Source: Sphagnum compactum (taxonomy: Eukaryota; Bryophyta; Sphagnopsida; Sphagnales). From it: a stretch of DNA of 64,000 nt. The DNA is taken from the NCBI GenBank assembly GCA_965153455.1, contig OZ234495.1, positions 23,556,875 to 23,620,874 on the forward strand. The letters run 5' to 3'. Below are positions 12,601-24,980 of this stretch, one piece after another. The translations under genes were made by a program, and so were the position numbers. The notes below the pieces were generated by a model. The model made no database searches. It had not been told where the DNA came from and saw only the letters and a list, made by a program, of their open reading frames with translations. Each line of letters starts with the position of its first letter. The stretch's first letter is position 1.

Positions 12601-15600
12601 TATCTTTTGAGTTGGTAGTGGCCATAGTTATTAACTCTTTTAGCTATAATTGACATATAAATTAAGCACAAAAAGTAGGGCCATGCAACACCATGAGCTA
12701 AAAAAATGTTCTTCTGTCATTGTCCACTTTGCATGTGTTCAACTACTTTATCGTTTTTCTGCTGTAGATAGCTTAGATAGAAAAGACAATTTATCATATT
12801 AGGAGCAAGGTCACATTAGTACTTCCATTTTTGAAGCTTATGGATTACACACAACATTAATTATGATAAGAGCACATTTTGAAATCTTTCATCGTTCTAG
12901 AAGTCTTCCTAGTTGTAATTTCATGAAACATTGCATTTTTGCTTGCAAATAATTCTTGTTCAACAAGAAATGCATTTCATGCTAAAGCTTGCCATGTAAA
13001 TTTTGCTATAGGAATCTAGTCTTGTGACAACACATTATTTTCAATGGAGCACCCATTCAATAGCCCTACTTCTAGCCTTCTTAGGGCTCACTGTTTTGCT
13101 TGTAAATTGGGTGATTGGAAGCTATGCCAACATCTTTCAGGATAGGTAAGATCTTTTCTATAATGTGAATCTAAAGAATGTTCTGAAAGTTCACCTAAAA
13201 AGAGTGTTTAAAATACAAGACATGGTTTATGATGTACATAATATACCTTTGTTTGTTTTGTAAGAGAATAGCCTGGTACTCCTCTATTTGCTCCACATCT
13301 AAATATTAATGTTGTTTGATCTGCAATCCACATGTTGTAGGTGATGATGATCTTAGCTTCATTTTGAACCCCATTGGAGTTTTGGTGTTAGTGATTTTAG
13401 GTGGTGTTGCTGGATCTTGATGATTTGAACAACTCCCCCCATGTCCTCTCCCTGGAGTCTTTTTTCCCCTAAGAGGGATGTTGATGGAACCTATGAGTGG
13501 CTTTGTAACAAGGGAAAGATAGAGCAATGGAATTATAAGTGGTGAGTTGAAAAGGTGGCAAGAATCTTTTTGCAGAGAGGAAGGAGAAACAATGACACTA
13601 TCTCGTGAGCATATGAACGTGAACATGAGCACATGAGCATGATAAAATCTTTTTAAGAATAATTTGATGATGTGGACAACATATTTTTGGAATATTCCTT
13701 GCCACGTAAGTTAAAATCTAAAATGACATGACAGAATATTTTGCCATATGGACATGGATGAAATCAAAATGGATGAAATTCATCATAAAGAAACCATGTT
13801 CGATGAAACTTCCCAAATGACTTTTTTTTGGTAAACATTTATCCCTAAAACCACAATTTGTTCATTTTTAAAAATTTATTGAATAATATACTGGTGTTCC
13901 TTAGAAGGTTGAATGTCATGTAAAAAACTATGCTTAGACAAGACATTCAAAATGTTCAGGTGATTTTTTGTCAATGAGTTACAAAATATGCATATTTTCA
14001 TTCTTTAGCAAAACACGAGTGGCAAGAGACATGACAAAGATAAACATGATCTTGCTTTGGTAGAAGGAGAATGTAATCAAACTATTTAGGCTAATCTGTA
14101 AAAACAAAAACCAAATGCCCAATGGCCAATCCATTTGCAAAAATGAGAACAATTTTAAATTCATTCTCTGTGTTTCAAAAAATGCTAGAGAATCTTGCAC
14201 TACATACAAGTATTTCATATCTATTAAGTGCCTTCAAATGTACTTTATGAAAATTCCTTTATCCCATGCCGTACAACTCAACAACAACATTCCAATTATT
14301 CTAGAATTATCACCCTAGCACGACTTGTTAAGCACTGCACTTCATTCCAACTCCATGTCAGGAAATGAATGAAAGTTTCTATTTGGCCACAATACATCAC
14401 ATTTTGCAAGATGAAATAAAGATGTTTGTAATGCACCCACTTCCCTTGACTACCCAAAGAACCTACCATCATTTGTATGAAGTCAACACAAGTGTAACTA
14501 GGGAAATTTCCAATTGTCACCTCATACTACTTTGTGCTAGGAGGTGGATTAGAGCTAATGATGTAAATCTGTCCATACCTTGGTGGAGGAACTTCAGTAG
14601 GTGGCAAAACAATAGCCTCCAAAGTTTGTCCAGCCTCCCACCTATTTATCTACTACATTGAAAGCTTGAGCATTGTTGTTTGCCAAATAGGCTTGTTATT
14701 GGGAGTTTTTGGCCAAGCTTCAAGATCTGCAAGTCGGTTATGAGGAGTTGTACTTTCATTTGCAAATAGGGTCCAAAGAACATATTTGCGCGCTTCACAC
14801 AGGACAAATCCCACCTCCAAAACTGACAATAATTGCACGATTTTTGTTAAAATGTAAATCATACATACTTTACATCAAAACGTCACTAGTACAAAAGACA
14901 CGTCATTTATATAGAAGTAACATATATATTTTTCATGCCATTTTTACATTTTGAAGCCCATGGGGTTTGCATGGACATATTGTTTTACAATTTTCACACG
15001 GATTCTATTGAAATTTCATGATATTGTAAGTTTGTGATGTAGGCTTAATGGTATAAAAAAAAATCTTGGTTGCATACTCATATGGCATTCTCTTTGAACC
15101 TAAGAAACAACAATAATATGATGTGTTGGGTTTGAGGTTGTTGTTTTCCTCCTATCACTGTGAACTTATACATTTTGACTACAACATTCCCTTTGAACCA
15201 ATTGATAACAGAAAAGGTTAGACTTTTCTTTACTACCAACTTTGTTATGATCTTCATTTGAACTATTTGACATTTGTTGATGCTGCTTGGGGTTCCATCT
15301 CTTCTAATTTTAATAGGTTGATGCCAATATCATTATATTTCCAATTTGCATGCAAGTATTAAGACATGAACTTTCACCTAATGGTATATCCTTTATTCGC
15401 CATAGGTGCCATGTGTACAAAACAAGGCAAGATTTCAAATTTACCATCCAATAACTCAACTAAGATTTGTTTTTGCTAAGATATAAATTCAAGTAATCTT
15501 AAATGTTTTATCAAAGTTTACAAGCTAATTATTTTAAATGGATGTCTCCATTAGTAGAATCTAAACAATAATGTTGTATATATGGACATCTAATTAAAAC

Positions 15601-16959
15601 ATACATGAGGCTACTTGTATGTGCTTTGAATGTTTAACTTTTATAAATGTTCAATTGTGCATGTATGTTTAATGGTGTCAATTGGTGATGTTCAAGTTCA
15701 TTCATTTATCCTTAAATGAAAGCACACTAAGCCCCTCCAAAATTGTAGTCACGCGTATAATCTTTCTACAATTAATTTTTTTGATAATGTATGGACATCA
15801 CATCTTGGATTATTTTTGTTTGTTTTAAGTATATTTGATTAATTTTAGACTTCATCTAATCAATTATTTTGAAAAATTCAACAAACATTGAAATTTTTGA
15901 ATGTATGGAGTATACTTGTGACAAAATAATACTCATCACAGAGTTTGAAAATTTGAATATATACTTCAAAACTAGGGTTGTGGATGAAATTCTTGGGTGA
16001 ATTTTTTTATGGTGTGTGACATTGATATACATAAATTATATCCAGGAAAATTTAGAAATTTAAAGTTTTGGATGAAATTTCATTCAAAAAATGTGTATTT
16101 TTCCATTTATTTAGCAATCAATGCATACTAATATGTTATTTTAAAGAAAAAACCACTAACATATCAAAGAGGAGGAGATTTATTGATGGGCATTGCATCA
16201 TTTTTTCAATTTTCTTTTGTTTGGTGATGTTTCATGAATCATAAACATGAGGCCCTATGGCCGTTAAAAAACTGTAAATTACATATTTTGTGTACACTGA
16301 TTTTATCCAATTCTCCTCATCTAACCATTGGATCAAAATGAACTTTGAGTTCAAAAATATTGTTGTGCAAATTTTAAAGTTTTTTTACTTATGTTTAGGA
16401 TAACCAAAGGATGCCATCAAGATTTTAGTTTATTGCACACTATAATATTTCCTATATACATCACCTTTTTTGAACAAATGTGGTTCACCCTTAGTGTGTT
16501 TTCACCCCCCTCTTTGATTGTTTTATGAACCAACAACAAAATGAGAAAAAATAGGAATGTGAAAATGACTAAAGTTAAGAGGCTCCAAACTGCAAAGGTT
16601 TGATAGGCTATAACACATCAACTAACTAACACAACTGTAATCATACAATATTAAACAAAGTTTTTTTATTGGTTTAGTGATAATCATGTGATTATATGTA
16701 CATTTGATCAAATATACAATTGTTGTGGTTAATTTGTGGTGACATTATGGATTTTATGAGTATTCGTAGGTGTGCCAAGGATCGTGATAGGAAAAAGGTT
16801 GAACGAGCAAAGAAACATGCTACTATGGTAAAAATCTTTGCCTCCCAAAACTGCTAAAAAAACTTGGCCTCCCAAAACTACCCAAATGGTTTAATATCTA
16901 TTAGTCCACTCAAGTACATAAGTCCACTTTTAGAAAATGGTGCAGAAGGATGCTAAAAG
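12601..16959. other. Intergenic DNA, no gene recognised
   Basis: Open frames up to about 108 codons occur (13306-13632 minus, 14365-14661 plus) but overlap frames on the other strand and show no domain. No terminal repeats or arrays were found. Confidence 0.5.
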
Positions 16960-17406
16960 CCTAATGTGTTACATAGTTCCAAAAATAACTTCAATGATGA
17001 GAACAAGCAAGAAGTCCTTAGGAGGTTCAAAGATAAAAATAGTGTTAAAGGCTTGCTTCTAGAATTTGTTCGGAATGCTATAAACATTGAATAAAAGTTG
17101 TGCCAACTTGAAAGCCTAAAATTTGCATATGCACAAGTGGCATCTAACAAATCAAAGGAAAACTTGTTCGTACAAAATGCTCTTATAATTGTAGTGATGT
17201 CAAATCAAATTGGCCCTCCCCAATGCTTCATATCAAAAGCAATTGGTGATACTAAATACCTTTTGGGTAAGGTTATATCTCAAAGGCTACATGTGGACCT
17301 CACTGGGGAGGATTGCCACACGAGCAACATTCAGATGTCATGGATGAAATTTATCGTTAATAAATCTTGGATTTTTGGGACACAACCATTGCCATCTCAC
17401 CAATAG
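16960..17406 (+). pseudogene. Unidentified short coding remnant
   Basis: From about 16994 the plus strand reads NDENKQEVLRRFKDKNSVKG and continues LLLEFVRNAINIE to a TAA at about 17091. The same frame then goes on as KLCQLESLKFAYAQVASNKS, past QNALIIVVMSNQIGPP, to a stop at 17406. The segments have ordinary protein composition. No known domain was recognised, and the stop and isolation argue for decay. Confidence 0.25.
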
Positions 17407-19348
17407 CAGAAGATGTGAAGCAGTGACGAATAATAGTGAAGACCTTTGAAGACCATCCCATTTATTATTTACAAAAGACATAGGTTTATAATTACATCAT
17501 ATGTTTTTACTTTTGTTTTTGTCTCATTTTGTTTCTTCTCAATGTGGTCTGCCCACTTCTCATCTTTATATTATTTTACTTGTAAGGGATGTTATATACT
17601 TTTCATGTATGTTGACCAATTAGTCAATAGTGGTCAATATTGTATTAGTTTTTTAAGGGTTTAGTAGGTTCTCCTTCTGGATCAACACTTTCAATTATTT
17701 ATAACAAAAAACCCTTATTACAATAATTGTTGATTATAATAACTATAATAACTTAACATTTACTTGAACAATTACAATTGTAGTTACTTCTCCTTCTATT
17801 TCAATACTTTCAATTACTTGTTCTACATGGTCACCATTAGTCAAACTTATTGGGTTTAAGGTGTTGTGTCCATGTGACTACTTATTCTACAAATTTGCTT
17901 ATTTGTCAGCATTGTTTTTACTTGTCAAGGTGGACGATTACTCACATATCTCATCCTTTACTTGTCATGTTCCATTCATTACTTATGCTTAATCTTTTGT
18001 TATTTGATCCTTATTGGTTAAGTTAGTTGTGATACTTGTGTTGTGTTCATGGTTCCTTGGTCTAGGTCAAAACTTGTAACTAGGAACCAAAGTGATTACT
18101 TTGGAAAAGGACTGCAAGTGTTTTTGCCCAAAAAAACTTTTTCATGCAAATGAATTTTTGAATGAAATTTTTTATAACTTATTGTAAGAAATATTTGAAT
18201 GTTCCCTAATGCATCACATATTTTTTAGTCATTATTGAATAAATATGAAAATTTAAAAGTGTACAAATTCCTTATAGATTCAATGTTTCATCTTGAAAAG
18301 TGATCAACATTCTAAATCATCACCAAAAATTAAAATTTCACATTCTTTAATTTTATAATACTCTAAGCTATAACTTTTTTATATATCATGTACATTATAA
18401 CCCATTTATATGTGGTAAAAGACTCGTTGAAGTTCTAAAATTTTGAAGCAATTTTGAAACATTCTTTGATTTTTTTAAAGTTCTAGAATTCCACATTTTT
18501 TAAAGTATGAGTGTTTTTTGAGTGTGGCTAACATGTTCTTATCATCTATATTTTTTCAATGAAATAATTATACGAGTCATTTTGACAATCCTTCGCAAAA
18601 TTGATTCCATCTAACGTAATAGGTGTATATGTTACTTGATTTCTATTGGTCAAATTGGTTAAAATACTTGTGTGCAAGTTTGCATACAAGTGCATTGTCG
18701 TTTGTTACTTGATCACTACTAGTCAAATTGGTTGGAATGTTTGTGCTATAAAAACTTACATACTTACATTATCCTTTGTTATTTGATCGCTAGTAACCAT
18801 ATTAATTCTAGTACTTGTGGTGTGTCCATGGTGTCTTGGTTTGTAGTTTTGCATATTTGTTTCTGGCTTGGCTACAAACTAAAAGTTGCAATACTTGAAG
18901 CCCGTTTAATGCTTATACTTGTGATGTACTTTGGATAAGTTGGCTAGTACTAGACAATACTTGCCATTGTGCCATCATAACTTGTGATTCCTTCTTGTAT
19001 ACTTATTACTTGGACATTTGTTTATTTTTTTATGTATGTAAAATATTTACCTTGTAGGCTAATTACTTAATTGTGATCTGGTTGGAGTTTGTAGTTAGAA
19101 TTCTATACTCGCAAGTTGTGAAGGCCCATGGTAGCAATGTAGGAGAGTTTTTGAAAAGCTCAAACCATATTATGTCCAAAAATTGAAAGAAAGAAACACT
19201 TGCACTTGTAAATACCATGTTGAGATGGTTGAACTCTAGGATGGCTCCAACAACATGCGAGGTGAAAGTAAGGGGATTCATGGGAAACATTATACTTGCG
19301 AATGTGATGTTTACAGCTCCACCCTAGGTATGTGTGCAAGGTTATTTG
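17407..19348. repeat. Intergenic DNA with a diverged, spaced repeat
   Basis: A unit like tttgttatttgatccttattggt, with tagt/ttagt and a following atacttgtgttgtg, recurs at about 17990-18065, 18620-18675, 18692-18745 and 18768-18840. The last three are about 75 bases apart. No gene is supported. Confidence 0.5.
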
Positions 19349-19465
19349 CACTACTACAAAAACATGTTATTTTGATTAAAGAATCTAGTAAAAAAGGACC
19401 CCATTTGGACAGGTGTCAAAAAGACCATCATGTTAATATGGACAAGTCATTTTTGACCTATCCGA
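19349..19465. mobile_element. CACTA-type terminus (left end), interrupted by copia
   Basis: It begins CACTACTACAAAAACATG. The reverse complement of 30192-30308 matches along most of its length: CACTACTAGGAAACATGG, then AAATCTA, CCCCA, AAAAAGACCAT, GGACAAGTC, TTTTGAC and TCCG in the same order. This is much longer than a minimal CACTA TIR and includes shared subterminal motifs. The copia LTR starts directly after it. Confidence 0.75.
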
Positions 19466-19775
19466 TGTCAACAAATAGGAGATCTACTCAAGTGCAAACA
19501 TAAATCTTTATTGAAAGAAAATTAAAACATGATGCTCACAACACGGAACGTATCAAAAACTCCTCAAGGTTCTTGTCACATGAAATACACAAACTTGTGC
19601 AATGAAGAAAAGAGAGTTAAACCATCAACACCAAGGTATTTAACAAAAAGACCAAACCAAATATAACCAAACTAATATAAGTAAAGAAAGTAGTTCAACC
19701 TTGTGAAAGTAACTTAGTTACTTTCCTATTCCAGTAACTAATGAAACCTAACTAATTGAGCTTGAATTCTCAACA
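19466..19775 (-). repeat. 3' LTR of the copia element (310 bp)
   Basis: On the minus strand it begins TGTTGAGAATTCAAGC and ends TTTGTTGACA, the usual TG...CA. The first 65 plus-strand bases match 24779-24843 at 61 of 65 positions. A polypurine tract flanks it at 19776-19790. Confidence 0.9.
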
Positions 19776-19790
19776 CTCCCCGTCAAGCTC
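19776..19790 (-). other. Polypurine tract of the copia element
   Basis: The minus strand reads GAGCTTGACGGGGAG directly before the LTR start TGTTGAG. Placement and G/A content fit a plus-strand primer tract. Confidence 0.75.
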
Positions 19791-19829
19791 AAATCCACTT
19801 CTAGTACACCAAACATTTTTTAAAAATTC

Positions 19830-20199
19830 CTTAGCTTGTTTGTACCTAAAGCCTTTGTGAAAATGTTAGCAACTTGATCTTTAGTACTGACATGAATAAG
19901 GTTAATTTCTCTTGCTAGAACTTTTTCTCTAATAAAGTGGTAGTGCACCTCAATGTGCTTTGTCCTAGCATGATAGACCGGGTTGTTAGTAAGTAGTATG
20001 CTACTAATGTTATCACAATAAATGACAACAGGAGCATCCACTGATTGTCCCAAATCTGAGAGTAGTTTTTGTAACCAAACTACTTCACATGCAACAATCG
20101 CTACGCATCTGTATTCTGTTTCCATGCTTGATAGTGTAACTATTGGTTGTTTCTTATTGCTCCAACTAACAGCACCACTTCCAAAAGAAAACATAACAT
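19830..20199 (-). pseudogene. pol: copia RNase H domain
   Basis: FGSGAVSWSNKKQPIVTLSS opens the domain, followed by E-T-E-Y, IYCDNISSILLTNNPVYHAR and TKHIEVHYHFIREKV, the ordinary copia RNase H series. It ends VANIFTKALGTNKLRNF about 45 bases before the polypurine tract. The preceding ADWAG-like segment is in another frame. Confidence 0.92.
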
Positions 20200-21795
20200 G
20201 AAACCACTGGTTGATCTTCTATCTGAAATATTGCCAGCCCAATCAGCATCCGTGTATCCATGTACTTGTAATTGGCTATTGGTTTCATAAAAATTCCACA
20301 TTGCAAAGTATGTTTTATGTACCTTAGTATGCGCTTCACTGCATCCAAATGTGGCTTTCGTGGTGTTTGCATGAATTGACTCACCACTCCAACTGCATAA
20401 CTCAAATCTGGCCTTGTGATGGTCATGTAAATCAAACTCCGCACTATGCGTCTATACATAATGGTATCCTCCACAAGGTCTCCTTCATTTGCACTTAATT
20501 TCACATTTTGCTCCAATGGAATTGAAATGGGTTTGCTCCTCGTCATCCCATATTCAAACAATTTGTTCAAGGCATATTGCCTTTGTAGTAACCATATCCC
20601 TTTAGGGGACTGGATTACCTCAATGCCGAGGAAGTAACGCAACTCTCCCAAATCCTTCATCTCAAACTTTTGCTTCAAAAGCTTTTTCAAATCAAAGATG
20701 TCTGTATCACTATCTCCTGTGATAATCAAGTCATCAACATAGATGACTATGACATCAATCCCATGATCTGTCTTTTTCACATATAATGAAAAATCTGCAT
20801 TGGATGTTTGAAATCCACTTATGACAAGATACTGACCTATCTTGTCTAACCAAGCTTTAGGTGCTTGCTTCAAGCCGTACAAAACTTTTTTCAACCTACA
20901 AACCAAATTAGGATGTGTTTGGTCAACATAACTTGGTGATTGTTCCATGTACACTTCTTCCTATAAATCTCCATGAAGAAAAACATTCTTTACATCCATT
21001 TGATGTAAAGACCATCCTTTTGTTGCTACCAATAGCAATGATTATTCTTACAGTTGTCATTTTTGCAACTGGACTATAGGTCTCCTCATAGTCTATGCCA
21101 TAAATTTGGGCATAATACAAAGCAAGATTGGTAACCAATCTTGCTTTGTATTTACTCATAGATCCATCTGCATTGTGTTTGACCTTGTACACCCATTTGC
21201 ACCCAATTGCTTTCTTGTCCTTTGGTAAAGCTACCAATTCCCAAGTAGCATTAGCATCCAACGTCGCCATCTCTTCATCCATGGCATTGTCCCATTTAGG
21301 GTTTCCAACCGTTTGTTCAAAACAAGTGGGTTCAACCTCCTGTATAACTCTCACCATGTATGCGTAATTATGAGCTACAAAGCCATCATATGTGAGTATT
21401 TGTACAGGGTACTTGACTCGTGTGGATCTTCGTACTCCATTGTTGTTGTTAGGTGTTTTCAAAGATTTCTTGGCCGTTCGAGCTCCGGGTGTAGTAACTG
21501 AAGGGATTCTTGATTCTTCAACCACACTCTTCTCTGAATCACTTGACTCAACATCTACATGAGAATTCCTAGATGATGTTTGAAAACTACCATGTACAAT
21601 GTTTGAAAATCTTAATCTTCCTTTCCATGGAATGCTATTGGACCCACTAATTGAAGACTCTTGTGGTCCACTAATTAATTGTGATTCTTGTTCCACATTT
21701 GATGAAACATCACCATTTCTAGCTTCTCCATCTTCTGCTATCTTCAGTGGTGAGTACCAGCTAACCATCTCATCAAACACAACATCTCTACTCAC
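20200..21795 (-). pseudogene. pol: copia reverse transcriptase, frameshifted, with a palindromic insertion
   Basis: The first part ends in the RT N-terminal signature ATWELVALPKDKKAIGCKWV and DYEETYSPVAKM. The frame shifts near 21040-20950 and resumes with YMEQSPSYVDQTHPNLVCRL. The polymerase box IYVDDLIITGD (YVDD at 20730-20741) and the downstream YLVISGF and YFLGIEV motifs are present. Another frame change near 20220 precedes RNase H. At 21118-21148 a 31-base inverted repeat replaces the AKG normally found in KARLVAKGYAQ, giving KARLVTNLALYYAQ. The catalytic residues I can see are kept, but the chain is not continuous. Confidence 0.93.
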
Positions 21796-22599
21796 TTGTA
21801 ACTTTCGAGTGCAAGGGTTAAAACATCTATATCCTTTTTGTTCTAAGGAATATCTAATGAAGATACATTTCTCAGCTTTTGGATCTAGTTTTTATTTCTT
21901 CTCGTCAAGAACATGCACGTATGCAATGCAACCAAACACTCTGAGGTGTGAGACATCGGGTTTCTTGCCTGTGAATTTTTCTTCAGGTGTCATGCCATGA
22001 ACTACCGCTATGGGTGTTCGATTCATGATATAGACTACAGTTGCTACCGCTTCAGCCCAAAAACAATTTGACAAAAAAATTTTATTCAACATGGCACGTG
22101 TTATTTGTGCAATGTGCCTGTTCTTCCTTTCAGCAACTCCATTCTGCTGTGGGGAATAACTACATGAGTATTTCCTTTGAATTCCATGTTCTTTCAAATA
22201 TTCATTGAATTCATTTGAAAAATACTCTACCCCTCCATCAGACCTTAGGCACTTAATGCTCACACCCATCTCCTTCTCCACCATTGCCTTGAAATTCAAA
22301 AAATATTGAAACACTTCACCTTTGTGTTTCATGAATGTCACCTTTAAATCTTGTTCCACCATCTGGCCTATGAAGACCAAATTTTTTGTTATGGTTGGAA
22401 CATGAAGTACATCTTTCAAGTACTTTGTTTGCCCATCTTGCATGGACAATGGCACCTTGCTAATTTGTGTGATGGGATGCGTAGTGTCATCACCAGTTTC
22501 CACAAACCCTGGTGTCCTCAAATCCTTTGTCTCTAAACTATTCTCCATGACTAGTCATGTGGTTCGAAGCTCCAGAATCCACATACTAGACACTGTTAT
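21796..22599 (-). pseudogene. pol: copia protease and integrase, with stops, a frameshift and a large internal deletion
   Basis: The protease core YVDSGASNHMTSHGE reads at about 22586-22540. It is bracketed by TAG codons at 22586-22588 and 22538-22540, both where tryptophan is usual. A frame change follows and reading continues (DLRTPGFVETGDD) to KNLVFIGQMVEQDLKVTF. There, near 22327-22340, it jumps straight to MKHKGEVFQYFLNF. The usual GAG-pre-integrase domain, the HHCC zinc-binding region and the first catalytic aspartate of integrase are missing. The rest of the core is present: the second D in LRSDGGVEYF and the glutamate in QQNGVAERKNRHI. A further TAA near 21892-21894 interrupts the integrase C-terminal part. 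Confidence 0.92.
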
Positions 22600-23591
22600 T
22601 TGATACACCTCCTATCATTGAATTTGCCATGTGCTGCATCACAAACAGTTGCTCATCACCTTGATTGTTAGTTGATGCATAATTCCTTTATTGCAACATT
22701 CATTTCGTGCATCATGCTCCCTTTGATAACAGTTCTTTGCCATGTGCCCAAGTTTCCCACAATAGTAGCAATTTGAGTTGTTATTTAGTTGTTGACCTTG
22801 ATGACTTCCACCATGACCTCCACGACTTCCTCTTCCTCTAAAGTTTCCTCGTCCACCTCCATGAGGTTGACTTTCATGTTGATGATGTCCACCGTGCGAG
22901 CTTTCGTGTCGACCTCGAAATGAGGTTTTGCCACCTTTATCTCTACTTCTATTAGTATTTGAGTAGAAAGCACTTTCCTGTGATATTCCATTGGATGAAG
23001 TACCAACAATTCTCATCTCTTCACTTATAAGTAGGGTTATTAAGTCTTGGAAATCGGGAAATGTTTTTCGAATTGCAACTGAAGTGCGGAATTGGCTATA
23101 GTCTTTTCCAAGTCCATTCAAGGTCATGGCCATTAAATCTACATCATCTATAGGGGCTCCTATAGATGCAAGAACATCTACAAGGCTTTTCACCTTTGTA
23201 GAATAATCATTGATGTTCATTTTATTTTTCTGTAAATTATGCAATTTTTGCTTGAGTTGCATTTTACGGGCTTGTGTATCGATGCTATACATTTTCACCA
23301 ATGTGTCCCAAGCTTGCTTAGGTGATTTTGCATCTTGAATATGCACAATCATGGAATTGGACACACTCACAGAAAGCCAATACAAGACTTTCTTTGTTTT
23401 TCCATACCAAGTTTAATTGGCTTGAATTTGTTGTTGTGTGGGGTTTTCTGGGAGAAGAGGTCTTTCTCATCACCAGTTATGAATTCCCAATAGCCTTTCC
23501 CCATCAAGAAATTCATAACCCTAAATTTCCACACTTGGAAATTGTTCTTGTCTAATTTCTCAATTGCAATTTGAGAAAGATCGTTCGCCAT
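22600..23591 (-). pseudogene. gag: copia gag (nucleocapsid polyprotein), frameshifted
   Basis: It starts MANDLSQIAIEKLDKNNFQ at 23591, a typical copia Gag opening with the W-K-F-R motif soon after. One frame is lost near 23430 and the reading resumes in another (YWLSVSVSNSMIVHIQDAKS from about 23390). The middle matches the UBN2-type Gag core: KQAWDTLVKMY, an L-K-Q-K-L segment and an Y-S-x-x-V-K-S helix. A G/H/R-rich linker precedes one CCHC zinc knuckle, CYYCGKLGHMAKNC, at 22729-22770. The frame then runs into the protease segment. Confidence 0.9.
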
Positions 23592-24765
23592 CTCTCAAGG
23601 TAACACTCGATGTTTTCTTGGGGTTTCACAAATGATTTTAGGTCCTTCCTTGGGTTTCTAGGATTAGGGATAGGGTTAGGGTTGAACAAAATGGACCTTG
23701 CATATGTATGTATGTCTTCAGTATTATACGAAATTTTATATTATACATAGGTTTTACGTATATGTACGTATTTTGTATAATATTTTTATGGTATTAAGTA
23801 CATGATTACAAATCAAACTTTTGTATGAAGGTCTTGATAATGTATTTGCGCTTCCCAATCTTTAAACCCCTTCCTTCAAGTTCTCCCAAATTGTATTTGC
23901 TCCACTTCAAAATTCGTTTTGATGTCTTCTCAATGTAAACTTCTGTCATAACAACTTTGCAAAGCTACTGCGCTCACATATGACCTTAGATCATTCTGAA
24001 ATTTTGGTAAAACATGAAAAACTATGTCTACTACCATCTCTCAAAATTGTAGCTCATTTGACTTCGTAAAATGAGGGATCCTACTATTTTCTTGAAATCA
24101 CCTCAAACTGGGACCTGAACACAAAATGACTTACAACTTGCTCTCAACAACTCCAAACTCCTTGAGATTTGGGGAGACACATTAAATATATGCGTTATAT
24201 ATCTGCTCAAACTTTCAGGTCTATTGATGATGATCACAAAGAGTTATCACTTTCAAAAGAAATTGACTTCAAAACTAAGGCTAAAACTTTAGATACTTGT
24301 ATCTCTCTCAATACATGTCCAAATGACATGAAATTTCTCTCACACATAGTCCTTTATCATTTATAAGATCCCAAAGCTGTAGATCCAAAAATGCTCAAAC
24401 AAAGGAGATATGACCAAAAAACCAAAGCTGGCACAGAGTTTTCAAAAGCTCACAACTCTCACAAAACATATCCTTTCTTATGAAATTTTGAGATTAGAAG
24501 CATCTTATAGTCTCTTTAAGTTTCACTGCAAGATCTTTTCACAATAGATCTAGATCTAGATTTAAAGATCTGACTTCCACAACCCTTGATATGTTGATCT
24601 CCTCTCACCTTTTTTCTTTTCTTTTCTTTCTCTTCACATTTTATCCTTTCCCCGTTTCTCTTTTGCACTTGACAAACTCCTATGATATTACTAGAGACTC
24701 TCAAGCTCTAGTTTTAAAGACTTTCTAGCTCTAGATCTCTTTCAACTTTCTCATCAAACAACCTA
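23592..24765 (-). other. Untranslated leader of the copia element
   Basis: It lies between the primer-binding site and the gag start. No long open frame exists on the minus strand. It holds CT-rich runs on the plus strand (24600-24660) and clustered tctagatct words (24540-24760). Confidence 0.75.
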
Positions 24766-24778
24766 AGCTCTAATACCA
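24766..24778 (-). other. Primer-binding site of the copia element
   Basis: The minus strand reads TGGTATTAGAGCT immediately after the 5' LTR. This is one base from TGGTATCAGAGC, the tRNA-iMet-complementary site common in plant copia elements. Confidence 0.8.
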
Positions 24779-24843
24779 TGTTAACAAATAGGAAATCTAC
24801 TCACGTGCAAACATAAACCTTTATTGAAAGAAAATTAAAACAT
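24779..24843 (-). repeat. Truncated 5' LTR of the copia element
   Basis: Only the inner 65 bp survive. After 24843 the sequence turns abruptly into a TAGGTA-rich, CACTA-like repeat. About 245 bp of LTR, and some of the host CACTA element, were deleted. Confidence 0.85.
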
Positions 24844-24980
24844 TTCTAAGTAGGTAAATTGGTAGGTTGTATACAAGTTTAAGTAGGTCATAAAAGATAA
24901 GTAAGTAGGTGGTAGCCTAACTTAACCTAACCTACTTAACCTATTGACAAATAACGTTTAAACTTAAATGATAACTGATG

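Larger units (their letters stand above)
19466..24843 (-). mobile_element. Ty1/copia LTR retrotransposon, decayed and truncated at its 5' LTR
   Basis: The element reads on the minus strand. Landmarks in element order are the inner end of the 5' LTR (24779-24843), a primer-binding site (24766-24778), a leader of about 1.2 kb, gag from 23591, protease, integrase, reverse transcriptase and RNase H to about 19830, a polypurine tract and a full 310-bp 3' LTR (19466-19775). Integrase before reverse transcriptase is the copia order. The open frame is broken by several stops and frameshifts and by a large internal deletion, so it cannot be autonomous. It sits inside CACTA-like DNA: its left junction cuts a CACTA terminal sequence at 19465/19466. 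Only 65 bp of the 5' LTR remain, so no target-site duplication can be compared. Confidence 0.95.

Noticed and set aside
23655-23690. Telomere-like words (agggttagggttg)
   Set aside because: Only two or three units in one short run. No array, so not a telomeric or interstitial telomeric repeat.
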